In this document: piece by piece, positions 1-11,028 of the stretch
How the letters are laid out: every line of letters begins with the position of its first letter
Numbering within the stretch: position 1 is the stretch's first letter
From: Casuarina equisetifolia
Taxonomy: Eukaryota > Streptophyta > Magnoliopsida > Fagales > Casuarinaceae
DNA length: 64,000 bases
Reading direction: 5' to 3'
Assembly: GCA_028551475.1 (NCBI GenBank)
Contig: CM052355.1
Span: 13,021,023 to 13,085,022, forward strand
The notes under the pieces: generated by a model
The model's input: the letters and a program-made list of their open reading frames with translations, nothing else
What the model was told of the DNA's origin: nothing
Database searches by the model: none
Made by a program: the position numbers and the translations under genes

Positions 1-184
1 CAATTTCTTTTGTGGAAGATCTCTGATATTTGGTATTTATCATTAGGAGAACATAGTGTTATTTACACAAGATCTATATCCACGCATCCACTATAACTAA
101 TAGGTGGAGCAGTATGGGGTACTTGCAACTCTATGCTGTGACTGAAGCGCCATCCAGATGAGCCATAGTGCTATATACATAAAT

Positions 185-1713
185 CTACCATAGCATCTCT
201 CCGTCACCACTCTCCTTCACGCATGCTTGCAGAGGCCTAGAAGTCAAATGCTGGAACTTTATCCTTCCGGCACTGTAAATGCGAATGCCATCCCCAGCTG
301 GTGATGGTCTCAATCCCGTTTTCTCCATGACACGAGCTGGTCGACAGGGTGAGTTCTTTGGCATGCGGAGAACTCTAACTGAACATGTTCTTTCCAAGTT
401 GGGGACTGCATGGAGTTGGGAAGGAAGATCCACAAGGAAATCTCCGAATTCATCGGTGACTGCTTGTGCCCATCTTGACCTGCTCTTCTTCCCGTGGCAA
501 TGGCATTTTACGGCAACCAAAACACCTGCAGAGTTTAAAAGAAACCACCGGTGACCATGATGATGGGCACATTTATCCACAATACCGCTTAATTTTCAAA
601 TTATTGAAAACTTTGAGCGTGATCTAACCCTCTCTGAGCAAATGATTCAAAACCTTAGAATTGAAGATACATCTCGTGCGAATATATCCAGGGTAAAGTG
701 TATCATTACAACCTTTCTTATGTAAATACATGTCAATATTTAAGGAGAGATGACACTTTTTTATTTCTTTTTTGGCTGTTGGATGTTGGTTGTTGGTTAT
801 TTTTTTGTGTCCTTGTTTCTATGTTCTGGGGAGGCTACAACGTACAAACAACCTCCTACTCACATGAAGACAGGACGGATCGAAAAGGCAGCTTTGCCAA
901 TCAGGCCACGCATGAAAGAGTCCTGTCCCCAACAGGCTACAATTTACCTATCCACTTTTTGTATGAAACTAGCTCAAACCATGAAACATGCATAATCCCT
1001 TTAACTCCCAGACAACAGTATGATTCTCCCGGAGCGTCCTGCCCTTTCTCACTGCATTTTATGATCGTTCGCCCGATGTTCTAGTGTAATAGGGGAGGAC
1101 AGATGCATTTAAGATATTTGAAGCATCAGAAAAAGAAAAATAAATTTTTTGAAACTGTTCCGATAGAGGGTACGATTATCTAAGAGCTAGAACCAAAGAA
1201 AAACAAGAATCCAAGTGGGACGGGGAGAAGAATATGTTCAAAATCAAAACAAAGCGTTCCAGGATTATGTTTCCCACTACGTTATCTTCAGACAATACAC
1301 AGATCAAGGAAGTAACAAGAGTAGCGACCAAACAACTTCGAAAGAATACTGCCTTACAAGGAAAGCATTAAAAGGAAAGGAAACACAGAAAACAAGCCAA
1401 GGCTAATAACTCAAACATTGCTACGACTCTGCAAGAAGGCACCATGGCCAAAACATCGACTAACATGCTACGAACCTGATACGGGCCAGGCACGAAGTTG
1501 CGGTCCACCGTGCAGGCATGCCTCGCAATGAATAGAGCCGGTGACTAGCACCGTGGAGAGCTTCTCCTCCCCGTATCCAGCGAATTTCACCATGTCTTCT
1601 CGGGTGGACGCTTCCAATGAAGGGTTTTCTTGGGTGGCCAATGTGGACGTTGCGGAGAATAAGATGAACAAAAAGAACAACACAAGGTTGTGGAAGCCGC
1701 AAAAGTGGCTCAT
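185..1713 (-). CDS. Pollen Ole e 1 / extensin-family secreted protein, two exons
   Basis: Two exons join cleanly: 1713-1476 and 525-185 on the minus strand (579 nt, 192 aa). The donor reads TCAG/GTTCGT and the acceptor CTCTGCAG/GTGTTTTG, a phase-1 junction that restores the family motif VSGVLVAVKC. Residues 1 to about 27 are a hydrophobic signal peptide (MSHFCGFHNLVLFFLF...). The mature part has the spaced cysteines of the Ole e 1 domain: GSIHCEAC, AVKCHCHG, a DEFGDFLVDLPS strand, RTCSVRV and SPCRPA. Family members are cell-wall or apoplastic proteins; the biochemical role is not known. A TATA-like TATAAAAA lies on the minus strand at 1791-1798, about 80 bp before the ATG. The gene sits upstream of the NF-YB2-type gene, as I recall for Arabidopsis At5g47635. 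Family assignment is strong; function is open. Confidence 0.88.
526..1475 (-). other. Intron of the Ole e 1-type gene
   Basis: A 950-bp GT-AG intron. The open frames inside it (for example 698-1084 plus) resemble nothing I know and are T-rich chance frames. Confidence 0.8.
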
Positions 1714-1790
1714 CTTCCTTGATTTTTGTTTCTAAAACTGGTGATATCTACGCACGTTGGCTATGGAAGCAATGGAATAGCCCACCTTTC

Positions 1791-1798
1791 TTTTTATA
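1791..1798 (-). promoter_or_regulatory. TATA box of the Ole e 1-type gene
   Basis: TATAAAAA on the minus strand, 78-85 bp before the start codon at 1713, the usual plant spacing allowing a short 5' UTR. Confidence 0.55.
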
Positions 1799-3931
1799 AG
1801 GTTTTCTGTGACCATTCTGCCCTTGTTAGGACCATAAATTACAACCACAACCGTCCTTGGATGGTCAAAATATTTTGCATTCTTCACCTTCACGTCAAAT
1901 TACCATTCTGCAGTTTTAGTACACTGTTTAGAAAACAATATAGGTTTCGTAGCTGTCCACCCTAATCTGGCTCAGCTAAAACAAATGAAAGTAAGGAATA
2001 AAGAAAATATAGAATGATCCTGTACTCATATATAGCTACTTGCGTACGCTTTCATTTGAACACTTGTTCAGCACATCAATTGGCGACAACGATAAATTGT
2101 CGCCGATTCAACAATTAACCTTATAATTGACTTATATCGTAGATTCCTATTCTGTTATTTGGCCAATCTGTATGTTATGTTTGCGTGTGACAGATAAGAT
2201 GGGTTTGGAGTTATTGTTTCTGTTTCACTGACATACAGCACTGGATGAGTTATGTTTGATATGATACTTGGTGCAGCAATAGATTTTGCAAGCGACAATG
2301 GCCAATTATTCTAATAATCATCCTGGCCACTGGATTCAATAATGGCTAGTTGTTATAGTGATGATGTTTCTTGACAAAAGGTAATTCTATGTTTATTTGG
2401 TTAAATAGCCCTCTACAATGATTGATACTAAGATTTGATCGATAGATATCTTGTTATTTCTATCTAATTGGATGTCTCCTACATGAAAACATACGCACAA
2501 AGAGAGAGAAAAGAAGACAACTAAAATTTTCTTTTATATAATCTACCAAAAAAGATGGATGAACTTCATTTGATTAGTATTCTATTTTTCCTTCATCATA
2601 TAAGAATAATTGACTTTTCCTTTTCTTTTGATACAAAAAAGGGGTGGAGGATTTATGGTGTCTCAAATTTGAGAATTCTTTTGTCTCAAGCTGTCTTGGT
2701 TCTAATTGAGTGAAGGCTTCTTGGTTGAATAATCAACTACTTCTTTTGCTAGTAATGATAGTATTTCTTGTTTTTCCTTAAGGTTTAGATACTTATAATA
2801 GATCTTACTTTTTGTGATCCAATTTTAATGGTTGATATTGGGTGATCACTACTTTCAAAATGTTTGTTATTGTACAAGTTTGATCACAAAAATCTTTGCA
2901 AAACAATCTTACATGGCTTGTTTGATGATGAAAGTGTTTCCTTATATTGATTTCATAACGAGTAATTTAATGAAACAAAGACAAATTCTTAGAGTCATTT
3001 GTCATGTTCAATTTCCATGACACACTAGCTTGTAGTAAATTTGCTCTTTAATCACAATAGGTAAAGGGTGTTATGGTCACAAAGCATATAGTTGACACCC
3101 AGCATGATTATGGCAATCTTGGAGTAACCGTGAAAAGGAGGGTCTAAAAATTGTTCTTCTTCTTATCTTGGTCTGGAATTTAGAAGGCAAAGCCGGAAGT
3201 TGGAAGTTGGAAGTCGGTGAAGGAAGTAAAATGTATAGGTTGGTAACCTACTCTTATCATCTACGTATTCCTTTCTATAATAAAGACCCTTGGGGGCAAA
3301 ACAATCGGTTTACCAAGCTTAAAAGCGTGACACGTCTTGCAACCTTGGTGGAGAAGCGCAGGTTCTGTGTCCATTTTCAAGCCTGCCCCAACTATCCCCC
3401 ATCTGCGCTATGCTCTTCCACAACTTTGGTTATCCGTGGAGCTCTCTTTTCTTTAATTATTCTTTATAGTTAGAACAGGTTTTGGTTTGGGCTGCTAAGT
3501 TCTGTAATTTACGATGATCTAAACCTGGCATTGGCAACATTGGAGCATGAATAAACTAGATGATACAGTCTGGTCGAGTAATGTCGATCTTTTCTTTCAT
3601 GGGGAAATGATTAAGCAAGATTATGAGGGTGTCACTATGAGATATTTTTTCTTGACATCTACCTTCCGTTCAAGGATTATACTATAATTTTGTGTTGGCG
3701 TGGGAATGAAATACAAGTTCTGCACGAAATATTGTTTTCAAAATTAAATGAAGCTGAATTATTTTCCAAAGCTTATCGTTTTCTGGTTGTTTTCTATGGA
3801 GGGCCTCTAGAAAGCGGTCCTTTTTCTAAGAGTTACTCGAAATTAATTGCGAGAAAAAGCCATGTCAAATGCGGTTTTCTTATTCAACTTCATCTCTTGC
3901 TTTCTGAAATCAAAGCCTAGGATATAGTCTT
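1799..3931. other. Intergenic, no gene seen
   Basis: AT-rich unique-looking sequence between the Ole e 1-type gene and a small TRIM. The short open frames here (such as 3168-3473) have no recognisable domain and no sensible splice partners. Confidence 0.6.
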
Positions 3932-4257
3932 TTTTTAAAGAAGATCTCGTGTCAAATGTGGAAGGGCTGGGTGGTCAGATTATAAATATAAAGGAAAGTC
4001 TCACGCTATGAACTAGCTTTTAGGGTTGAGAAAGCCCAACACCACCCAACATTGGTTTCAGAGCCAATTAACCAACGAGTCTCTGTTTAAATTTGGAAAA
4101 ATAGGTTGATGGTTTCAGGCCTGATGTTTGACAAGAGAGGATGTTGAAGTGATCTCACATCAGTTGTGGAAAGAATTGGTGATCCATTTATTAGTGTGAA
4201 GGAAAACTTTACCTATGAGTTGGCTTTTGGAATCGAGAAACCCAACACCGCCCAACA
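3932..4257 (+). mobile_element. TRIM (miniature LTR retrotransposon)
   Basis: Two related direct repeats of about 116-120 bp (about 3932-4051 and 4142-4257) both end in CCCAACA; the second begins TGTTGAAG. Between them is a 90-bp internal region that opens with TGGTTTCAGAGCC at 4053-4065, a near match to the initiator tRNA-Met primer-binding site (TGGTATCAGAGCC), and closes with a purine tract ACAAGAGAGGA just before the second repeat. This LTR-PBS-PPT-LTR layout with no coding capacity is that of a TRIM. The two repeats are clearly diverged, so it is an old insertion. Confidence 0.75.
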
Positions 4258-5880
4258 AGTTTTGGATTGGTTTTCACTTTAAAACCTATGAAGAGGCGTG
4301 TCAAGGCTAATTTTGAGGGTGAAAGTGGGGCAAGCAAGGAGCGTCTGCTGTATTGATGCGCAATTGCCTTTCGAATGTCGAAATTTGGACACAAGGATGT
4401 CTGGGACCACAGTGACTGATTAAAAGTGATGTGCATTATGATAGCATTATTAGTTGAAGATGGACATGATGGCCTAGTTTTTTAATGCCTAAATCTCACA
4501 GGACCGTGATGATCGTAAGACAAGCATCAGCAGATAATGTATAAAGATGAAAACCATCATATGGTGGATCACACCTGGTCGTTAAAGTTAGAAGATCGGT
4601 CCTAGAACATATCAACCCAATCAAATCTTCAAGCATCCCTTTGAGCAGATAATTATTTACTCTAGCTCTCATGGTCTTATATATCTAAAACTACTTGCAT
4701 GTACGGATCATCAGGATTATATTTTAAGTCCTTTATCCCAAAAGATCAAACAGAACAACTTTTGCTCTATCTGCCAAACTATCCGAGTAATAGGTCCATA
4801 CAAAGATGGAGCTTTTAGGATTTGATTGGATGTGAAGTATAGAATATTTCAACACCTTATGTTGGTACGGGAAATCTAGGGGCGGTAACAGAGAAAGTGG
4901 AGCGTCTTGTCCCACCACTTTCCCTTCACGTCGAGCATCAAGAACTGGTCCAACCTAACTATTGCGAGAAGCAAGTTGTAGGAGGCTGCTGTACATCTTG
5001 GCCTGGCAAGAAGTTTCAAAAGCCTGCAAGGATATATCATGGCCTGATTGTTCCTTAGTCTGAAGGTATACGGCGACGCATTGAGTCCCACAGTAAGATT
5101 CCAAACTTTTCAAGCCATCTTTAATCAAGTTTATTTGGAAAACCTTGCCTCGGACTGTTCCAGAAGGGGCGGGACAGGATACAATATAGGAAAGCATAGG
5201 GTTTGTACGGGAAACAATAAACTTTGACAAGTAGTCTTTCCTTATCTCTTTTGTGGTACTGGTACTGGTTCTCTGTTAGCTGTTGAAGAAAAAGCACACC
5301 ACTTTGTAAAGTGGAACTCCTGCATGCCACCAGCACAGAAACACGACCAATAAACTTAATGATGAAGCTTAAATTATCAACTAATGAGGTGTCCAGTATG
5401 CAAACCTGCCCCAATTCTAATCATCAATGTGCCGACGTAGCCTTGTCTTTGCGACGAGGGCGGACCCAGAAAGTCATGGCCTGCAATCAGGACCGTCCAA
5501 TGTGGAAAACTAAGAAAAAAGTCTCAGTGCCATCGGGTGATCTCGGTGGTGACTGAGCAGTGGTTGGCCCACCACACAACAGTATCCAACTGAGCATCAT
5601 CACCTGTAAGAATGACGAGATGAGTTCGCTGGACAAGATGGCACGGCTCAGGAAGGTCGAGCCCCAGCAAAAGCTCTCTGCAGGACAGTCTTTGACACTC
5701 TCATTCCGTGTCTTCTCCGACCCATCGATAACTCAGTCGTTCACCTTTTTTTGTGTCTGTCTTTGGACTTAGCATTCTAGGTAAGCTTTACTTTCACTTC
5801 GTAAATCCTATGAATGCAAATGAAACAGGATATATCAGCATCAGGGATCATTGGGTGTAAGCTTCAGCCAGGGGCTTTAG
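4258..5880. other. Intergenic, no gene recognised
   Basis: Contains overlapping short open frames on the minus strand (4876-5230) without a recognisable domain. I see no splice model that turns them into a known protein. Confidence 0.5.
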
Positions 5881-5884
5881 CTGA

Positions 5885-5983
5885 GCCGACCCCGCCTAGG
5901 CCCTAGATCACGTGCTGAGACCCCAAACAAACAAGGATCTTCTCTTCCGACGGCAATCAAACGACTCATCACGTGTCCACGTG
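5885..5983 (+). promoter_or_regulatory. DRE core plus three G-boxes upstream of the NF-YB2-type gene
   Basis: GCCGAC (DRE/CRT core) is at 5885-5890, and CACGTG palindromes are at 5909-5914, 5970-5975 and 5978-5983. The last two share the form CACGTGTC, the ABRE extension. All lie 280-380 bp before the ATG at 6263. bZIP/bHLH factors bind CACGTG and DREB/CBF factors bind GCCGAC. Stress or ABA control is inferred from motif content only. Confidence 0.5.
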
Positions 5984-6262
5984 TCAGAGACTTATCGATA
6001 AAACGAACGGCCCAATAACGTTCTACCTGTCACACCGGATCTAATATTTAATCCGAGGATTAAGCCATACTTAACTTCTCCTACTCACAAACCACCATAG
6101 CAAACATTCCCAGCTTGACCTCCCTCACCAAAAACCTACTTCTCTGTAATTTTACACTCATTCTCATGCACTGTTTATCTCATTTTCTCTGACGTTCTTC
6201 TCTGAAATCCACCTCAAGAATTTGACTTCTTCTGGGTTACGAGTTGGGTGTGTGAAGAGTTC

Positions 6263-6823
6263 ATGGCTGATTCTGACAACGAATCCGGAGGGCAAACTAA
6301 CACGAACTTCAACAGCGAGTCCTCACTGAGAGAGCAAGATAGGTTTTTGCCTATAGCGAACGTGAGCAGGATCATGAAGAAAGCTTTACCGGCCAACGCG
6401 AAGATCTCAAAGGAAGCTAAAGAGACTGTGCAAGAGTGTGTGTCCGAGTTCATCAGCTTCATTACCGGAGAAGCGTCTGATAAGTGCCAGAGAGAGAAGA
6501 GGAAGACGATCAACGGTGACGATCTTCTGTGGGCCATGACAACACTTGGGTTCGAAGAATATGTTGAGCCTTTGAAGATTTATCTGCAGAAATTCAGAGA
6601 GATGGAGGGAGAGAGGAGTGCTTTGGGAAGGCAAGGGGAAAGAGATGGCGGCGATGGCGGTGTTGGGAGCGGTGGGAACTCCGCGGGTGGATTTGGTGGG
6701 GGTGGGATGTATGGCGGAGCGCAGTCCAATATGCTGATGATGGGACATCACCATAATTATCATCAAGGGCATATGTATGGATCTGGCAGTGGTAGTGGAA
6801 CCTCTTCTGGAAGGCCAAGGTAG
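6263..6823 (+). CDS. NF-YB2: NF-YB transcription factor subunit, NF-YB2/NF-YB3 type, intronless
   Basis: A single uninterrupted exon encodes 186 aa. I chose the ATG at 6263 ([10 protein letters not shown]) because NF-YB2/3 proteins begin MADSDN; an in-frame ATG at 6248 would only add MCEEF. Residues 24 to about 113 are the NF-Y B histone-fold domain: [70 protein letters not shown]. The residue after KIS is Lys, the non-LEC1 state. The C-terminus is Gly-rich with a His cluster, typical of this subgroup. The protein pairs with NF-YC and then NF-YA or CO-like CCT proteins to bind CCAAT or CORE sites in the nucleus; Arabidopsis NF-YB2/3 promote flowering. Position next to the NUDT2-like gene favours NF-YB2 over NF-YB3. 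Confidence 0.95.
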   Translation: MADSDNESGGQTNTNFNSESSLREQDRFLPIANVSRIMKKALPANAKISKEAKETVQECVSEFISFITGEASDKCQREKRKTINGDDLLWAMTTLGFEEYVEPLKIYLQKFREMEGERSALGRQGERDGGDGGVGSGGNSAGGFGGGGMYGGAQSNMLMMGHHHNYHQGHMYGSGSGSGTSSGRPR

Positions 6824-8104
6824 GTTTAAGTGTTTGAAGAATGATGTGTTGCTAAGATAGAAGGAGATGAAGTTGATTATAATTGCTACAGGTTTCTTCC
6901 TTCTCACTTTCCCCGAAAGAAATTAATGTACGTTTTCCCTGATGAGTTGGATTGTGAATAATTGTGGTTCCCTAGTTCTTCTCTTGTTCCATCAATTTTA
7001 CGCTTGCCTTTTGCTTAGGGTGACCCCTTGTGTGGGGATAATGTAGGTTTTTGCTGTTATTTTGTGAAGTCGAAGGTGAAGAAGATAATAGAAAAGGTCT
7101 TCTAGATCTTCCAATTAAGCATTGTAATTCCTGCATACCATATCGATTCCTTTGTGAGAATTTTGTTCTTCTTTTTTACCATTCCAACCAATTCGTATAT
7201 TATTAGTTCATATAATTTGTTTTGTGCAACATCAACGATGAATCACAAGTTCAGTACTTGTAATCCAATGACTACAAGTACTTAAGTCTCATTGATATTT
7301 GCAATCAGCAGTCATCAATTTGGTTAATGGGTAAAGTACAGCCTTTTTCAGATAACTCCAAGATGAAGTGGTAAGTTTCTGAGACATAAGTGAATAAAAT
7401 GTAATTTTTTTTCTTAGAACAAGTAACTTATACAGGATTAGTTTGACAACATAGGTTAATGAACGCTAACAAAGAAGGATTGCAGATGGGTATCATTTTA
7501 CCGGCTGCATAATCCATAATAACAATGTACAAAAACGTCGAGGAATGAACAATGGATAGGATTCTTTGCTCAATGGATGACCTTAGTCCTATCTTGCCCG
7601 CCGTGGATTGGTAAAACAATTCTCAGAATATGGCTGTTTGTCTCTTTGTCTAGCCATCTGCCTACCTAAGGAAAGAGACGAAGCTCCTTTGTCTGTACTC
7701 GATTTGGCAACTTCCAACCGACTTATATGTATTCAACTACTTTTTCTTCATGGAAGATGGACCATCTATACATTTACCTTCATTTTAATCCAAACACAGA
7801 AAATTGGGATGAATTTTGCTGTTCGACCATTTCAAAATCAATATATGTAGCTATCAATTTCTTTGAATGGTCGACCAAGGTCTGTAATATATTAGGTCAA
7901 ACAACTTCCACCCTAATTGTTAGTGTTCAATGTATTGCGATCTCATAATGGTAAACAGGTAAAAGAACGTTGCTGTTAACTCTCCTAATCAGACTGTACC
8001 GTTTTAGTGTTACGAGGATGGGGCTTTTGCCTGTAATCAAGGGGTGTGGTCCTTGTTCCACACATGAAAGCAACAGAATTGCTCAGACAAAAGAAAATAA
8101 ATAA
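6824..8104. other. 3' flank of the NF-YB2-type gene and intergenic DNA
   Basis: The first 150-200 bp are probably the 3' UTR. The rest is AT-rich with short open frames that I cannot assign. Confidence 0.5.
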
Positions 8105-8224
8105 AAAGAAGGTAAAGGGTTGTTCGACTTTATGATGTCGATTCATGGTAAACTGTTGATGTAGTGCCGAAGGGAAGAGGTTTTCAACTTTATGATGTCG
8201 ACTCATGGTAAACTGTTGGTGTAG
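8105..8224. repeat. 60-bp tandem duplication
   Basis: The block at 8105-8164 recurs at 8165-8224 with an exact 60-bp offset. Both copies contain ACTTTATGATGTCGA and CATGGTAAACTGTTG, with scattered substitutions elsewhere. No coding frame spans it. Confidence 0.75.
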
Positions 8225-11028
8225 AGGTCAAGACGCCCCAAAGGTCTGAAACAGCCTGTGGCCCGAGGACCATCCCAAGGGCTGTGGAACTTAAGTCAAG
8301 AGGTAGAGAAGAAGAACGTACTTTAGTGCTTTAAAAGGCGCCGACGTCTTTGGCCATGGCATTCCACTTTCCACTGGTTCTGCAAAACCTTTTGAGGGAG
8401 CAGTTCTACAAAAGGTGCCTTTTAATGGCGGTATCTAGCAACAGGCCGTCCTGTGAGGCCAAAGTTTGTGTTGACGTTGTTCTAACTGCCAAATGAAGTC
8501 AACACACTTACGCAATATTTCAAAGTGAATATGCCAAGGAATGATTTATATCCCGGAATATTGTTCACTCTTCTTAAAGATTAGGTAAAACTTAAATAAA
8601 AAGAGGATCTTCATGTTGAATATATTCGGTTTGTACGACTTTAAACATAATTATACTTAATGTGAGGAAAAAAAATGAAGATTTAAATGAAAACCTATTT
8701 AACTTTAAAATTAAATCTTTAGGCATTTGATGTTTTTTAACGGCAGACAGCAAAGCAGCAGGCAGAGTTTACACTGTACCTGAGTGGAAACGTGATAACG
8801 ACATGTTGCCAAAACTCACGGATTTGGGCCACCATGCTGGAGGTATCAACGAGGAATCCGAGATTTAATCGGTGAAAATGTTCCACCAGGGGATCGAAAT
8901 CCTATTTGTTGTATGTTGACCCAGTTGTTTGTTTGGGGAGGCGCAACTGGTCCGAAAATCTACACGAAAATTCACACCCTTCGACGATTTCAAGGCCTAT
9001 TGATTGAATTTAAAGAAGCCTACATCATTATCGGTAAAGCTTCTCGAGATGAAGAGTAGGTAGTTTCTAAGCCAATAAGACACAGCGTAGCATCTTTGTT
9101 CCAACCTAATCGGCAACTCTGAGAGATAAAAAAAGAAAATGTTAATGTTGCCTCAAGCAGTGCGACAAGCACTGAGAATTTACCCCGCCGATGCCACAAC
9201 GCACATTTTATAATTTTCCAAGCAGGATAGATGAGTTTTTACTGGGATGAACAACAAAAGGGATGTAGTGAATCATTGTGATGGAAGCAAGTTCTTTTAC
9301 AGGAGCTTGCAACTAGGTGTTTGAATAACAAGGTGTTGGAGACCTTGAGGGCGCCTTCTGGCCAAATCCCTTTGAGAGAAGGAAATTATCGCTCTATATG
9401 TGATATTTCGTGCACGTTTGTAGGCATCTGCTGGCGTGTATAGTAGCAGGTGCCAGAGCATGACAGAGAAACTTCAACCAATTCGACCTTGACAACCTTC
9501 ACTGAGGTCATCTCGATGACTTATAACGCCTCTATACCTTGTAACCCGTTGGGACCTCTTTTGCATCCTTGGAAAGAAACCCAAAACTGCTACTAAGCAT
9601 CCGATACTAACAAAAACTTTAAGCCGGGTCTGGGAAGTTGTTATGGATTTTGAGCAAATCTTCCCTGTTGAGATGGTTGAATAGAAGCTTGCTTGCTCTG
9701 CTGGTATTGAGAAGTTCATAAATTCTGGAGCAGAAGAGAGAGCTATAGAGAGCTCCTCAGTGGTTTCAGTATTTGGGATACAGTATCTCGTCAATAGCTA
9801 GTTTCGTATAAGCATTTCACGACAAACAACTCTCCATCGAGATACTTAACGACAAGCTTACTTGCTTTGCCCATATTTTTAGAGTTCAAAGTTTCTGGGC
9901 CTCAGAGAAGAGCAATAGAGAATTCCCGAGCGGCTTCCAGTTTCTGCTATGCGGATTCTTGTCGTAATTAGAGTTGTGCAGGCACTGAACAATATGTCTC
10001 TGTAGTTTTACTGTTATCTGTGTTGCGTTAATGCTGGGATTGAGGACTAATATAAGGAGCAGTTGGCTGGCTAAGTTAATTACTTAAATTAGTGCAAGCT
10101 CTGGAAGTGTACGGATAAGTTTTCCCCACTTGGACTGAACTTTCAACCAAGGGACAACAGTCGTGGACATGCATCAGAACACAAATTTTGAGGATTGCTA
10201 ATTGCCGGAGGTATCATGCTCATCATTCACCAAGCTATTGTTGGTTTCTTTCTCGATAGGTTCTACTGGTTATGATGAAAATAATCTAGCAGATTTCGTG
10301 CACATGCCAATGATCACTTCCTTTATCAAAATTAGATTGTAAGACATAGTATATTAGTAACATAAGATTTACGTTGGATTTTGTCAAAAATGACCAATTT
10401 AGGTTCTAGTATTAGATTAAAAATGACTAATACAAAAATTAATTCAAAATTTAGAAGATTTTTATTATTTAAGTTTTATCTTAAAGATTTTACTTTTTAA
10501 TATAAAACTATCATTTTTCCTACAAATTTCAATACTTCTAAAAAAAATTTACAAGACGATGTTTGAAGAAATTCACTTGTAGCAAACTCCAAATGCGGTT
10601 TGCACAAACATTCTTGTATAAAGGGGAGAGGTGGAAATCAAATAATTTAATTTGTCTTCAGAGGTGGTTACAACCAAGTAAACTGGTTTTTCTTTGTCAT
10701 TGCAGGCAATTCAATTAACATTTTTGATAGGAATGAATTTCCTCAGTTATGTGTCAATTTTACAGCCCATAGAATATCAAATCGGTCTCTGGAAATAGCT
10801 GCATCCCCTGTAGCTTTATGACTGCCACTTACAATGCACTTTATAGATCAAACTTTCAAGTCAAAGTAATCAATTTCTCTTATTCAAGAAAGAAAGATTG
10901 TAGCCTACAGATCTGGTAACTTGGCTACCATCTTCGGAAGCAGTACTGTTCAAGTAATAAATCAAATAATACATATCAAAGATTGGAAAAAATGGGAAAC
11001 CTCACAAGCACAAGGACTGATAAACACT
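8225..11028. other. Intergenic, with a weak duplication at about 9684-9982
   Basis: No gene recognised. At 9684-9800 and 9850-9980 two diverged copies share an AAGCTTGCTTGCTYTG-like start, a GAGCAGAAGAGAGAGC-like middle and CGTCAATAGCTAGTT / CGTAATTAGAGTT ends. The minus-strand open frame 9474-9794 overlaps the first copy but matches no family I know. Confidence 0.45.

Noticed and set aside
4876-5230. Overlapping minus-strand frames as a gene
   Set aside because: No recognisable domain, no consistent splice sites and two competing frames; left as intergenic.
6407-6907. Open frames on the minus strand across the NF-YB2-type gene
   Set aside because: They mirror the GC-rich coding exon and have no family resemblance; the plus-strand protein is certain.
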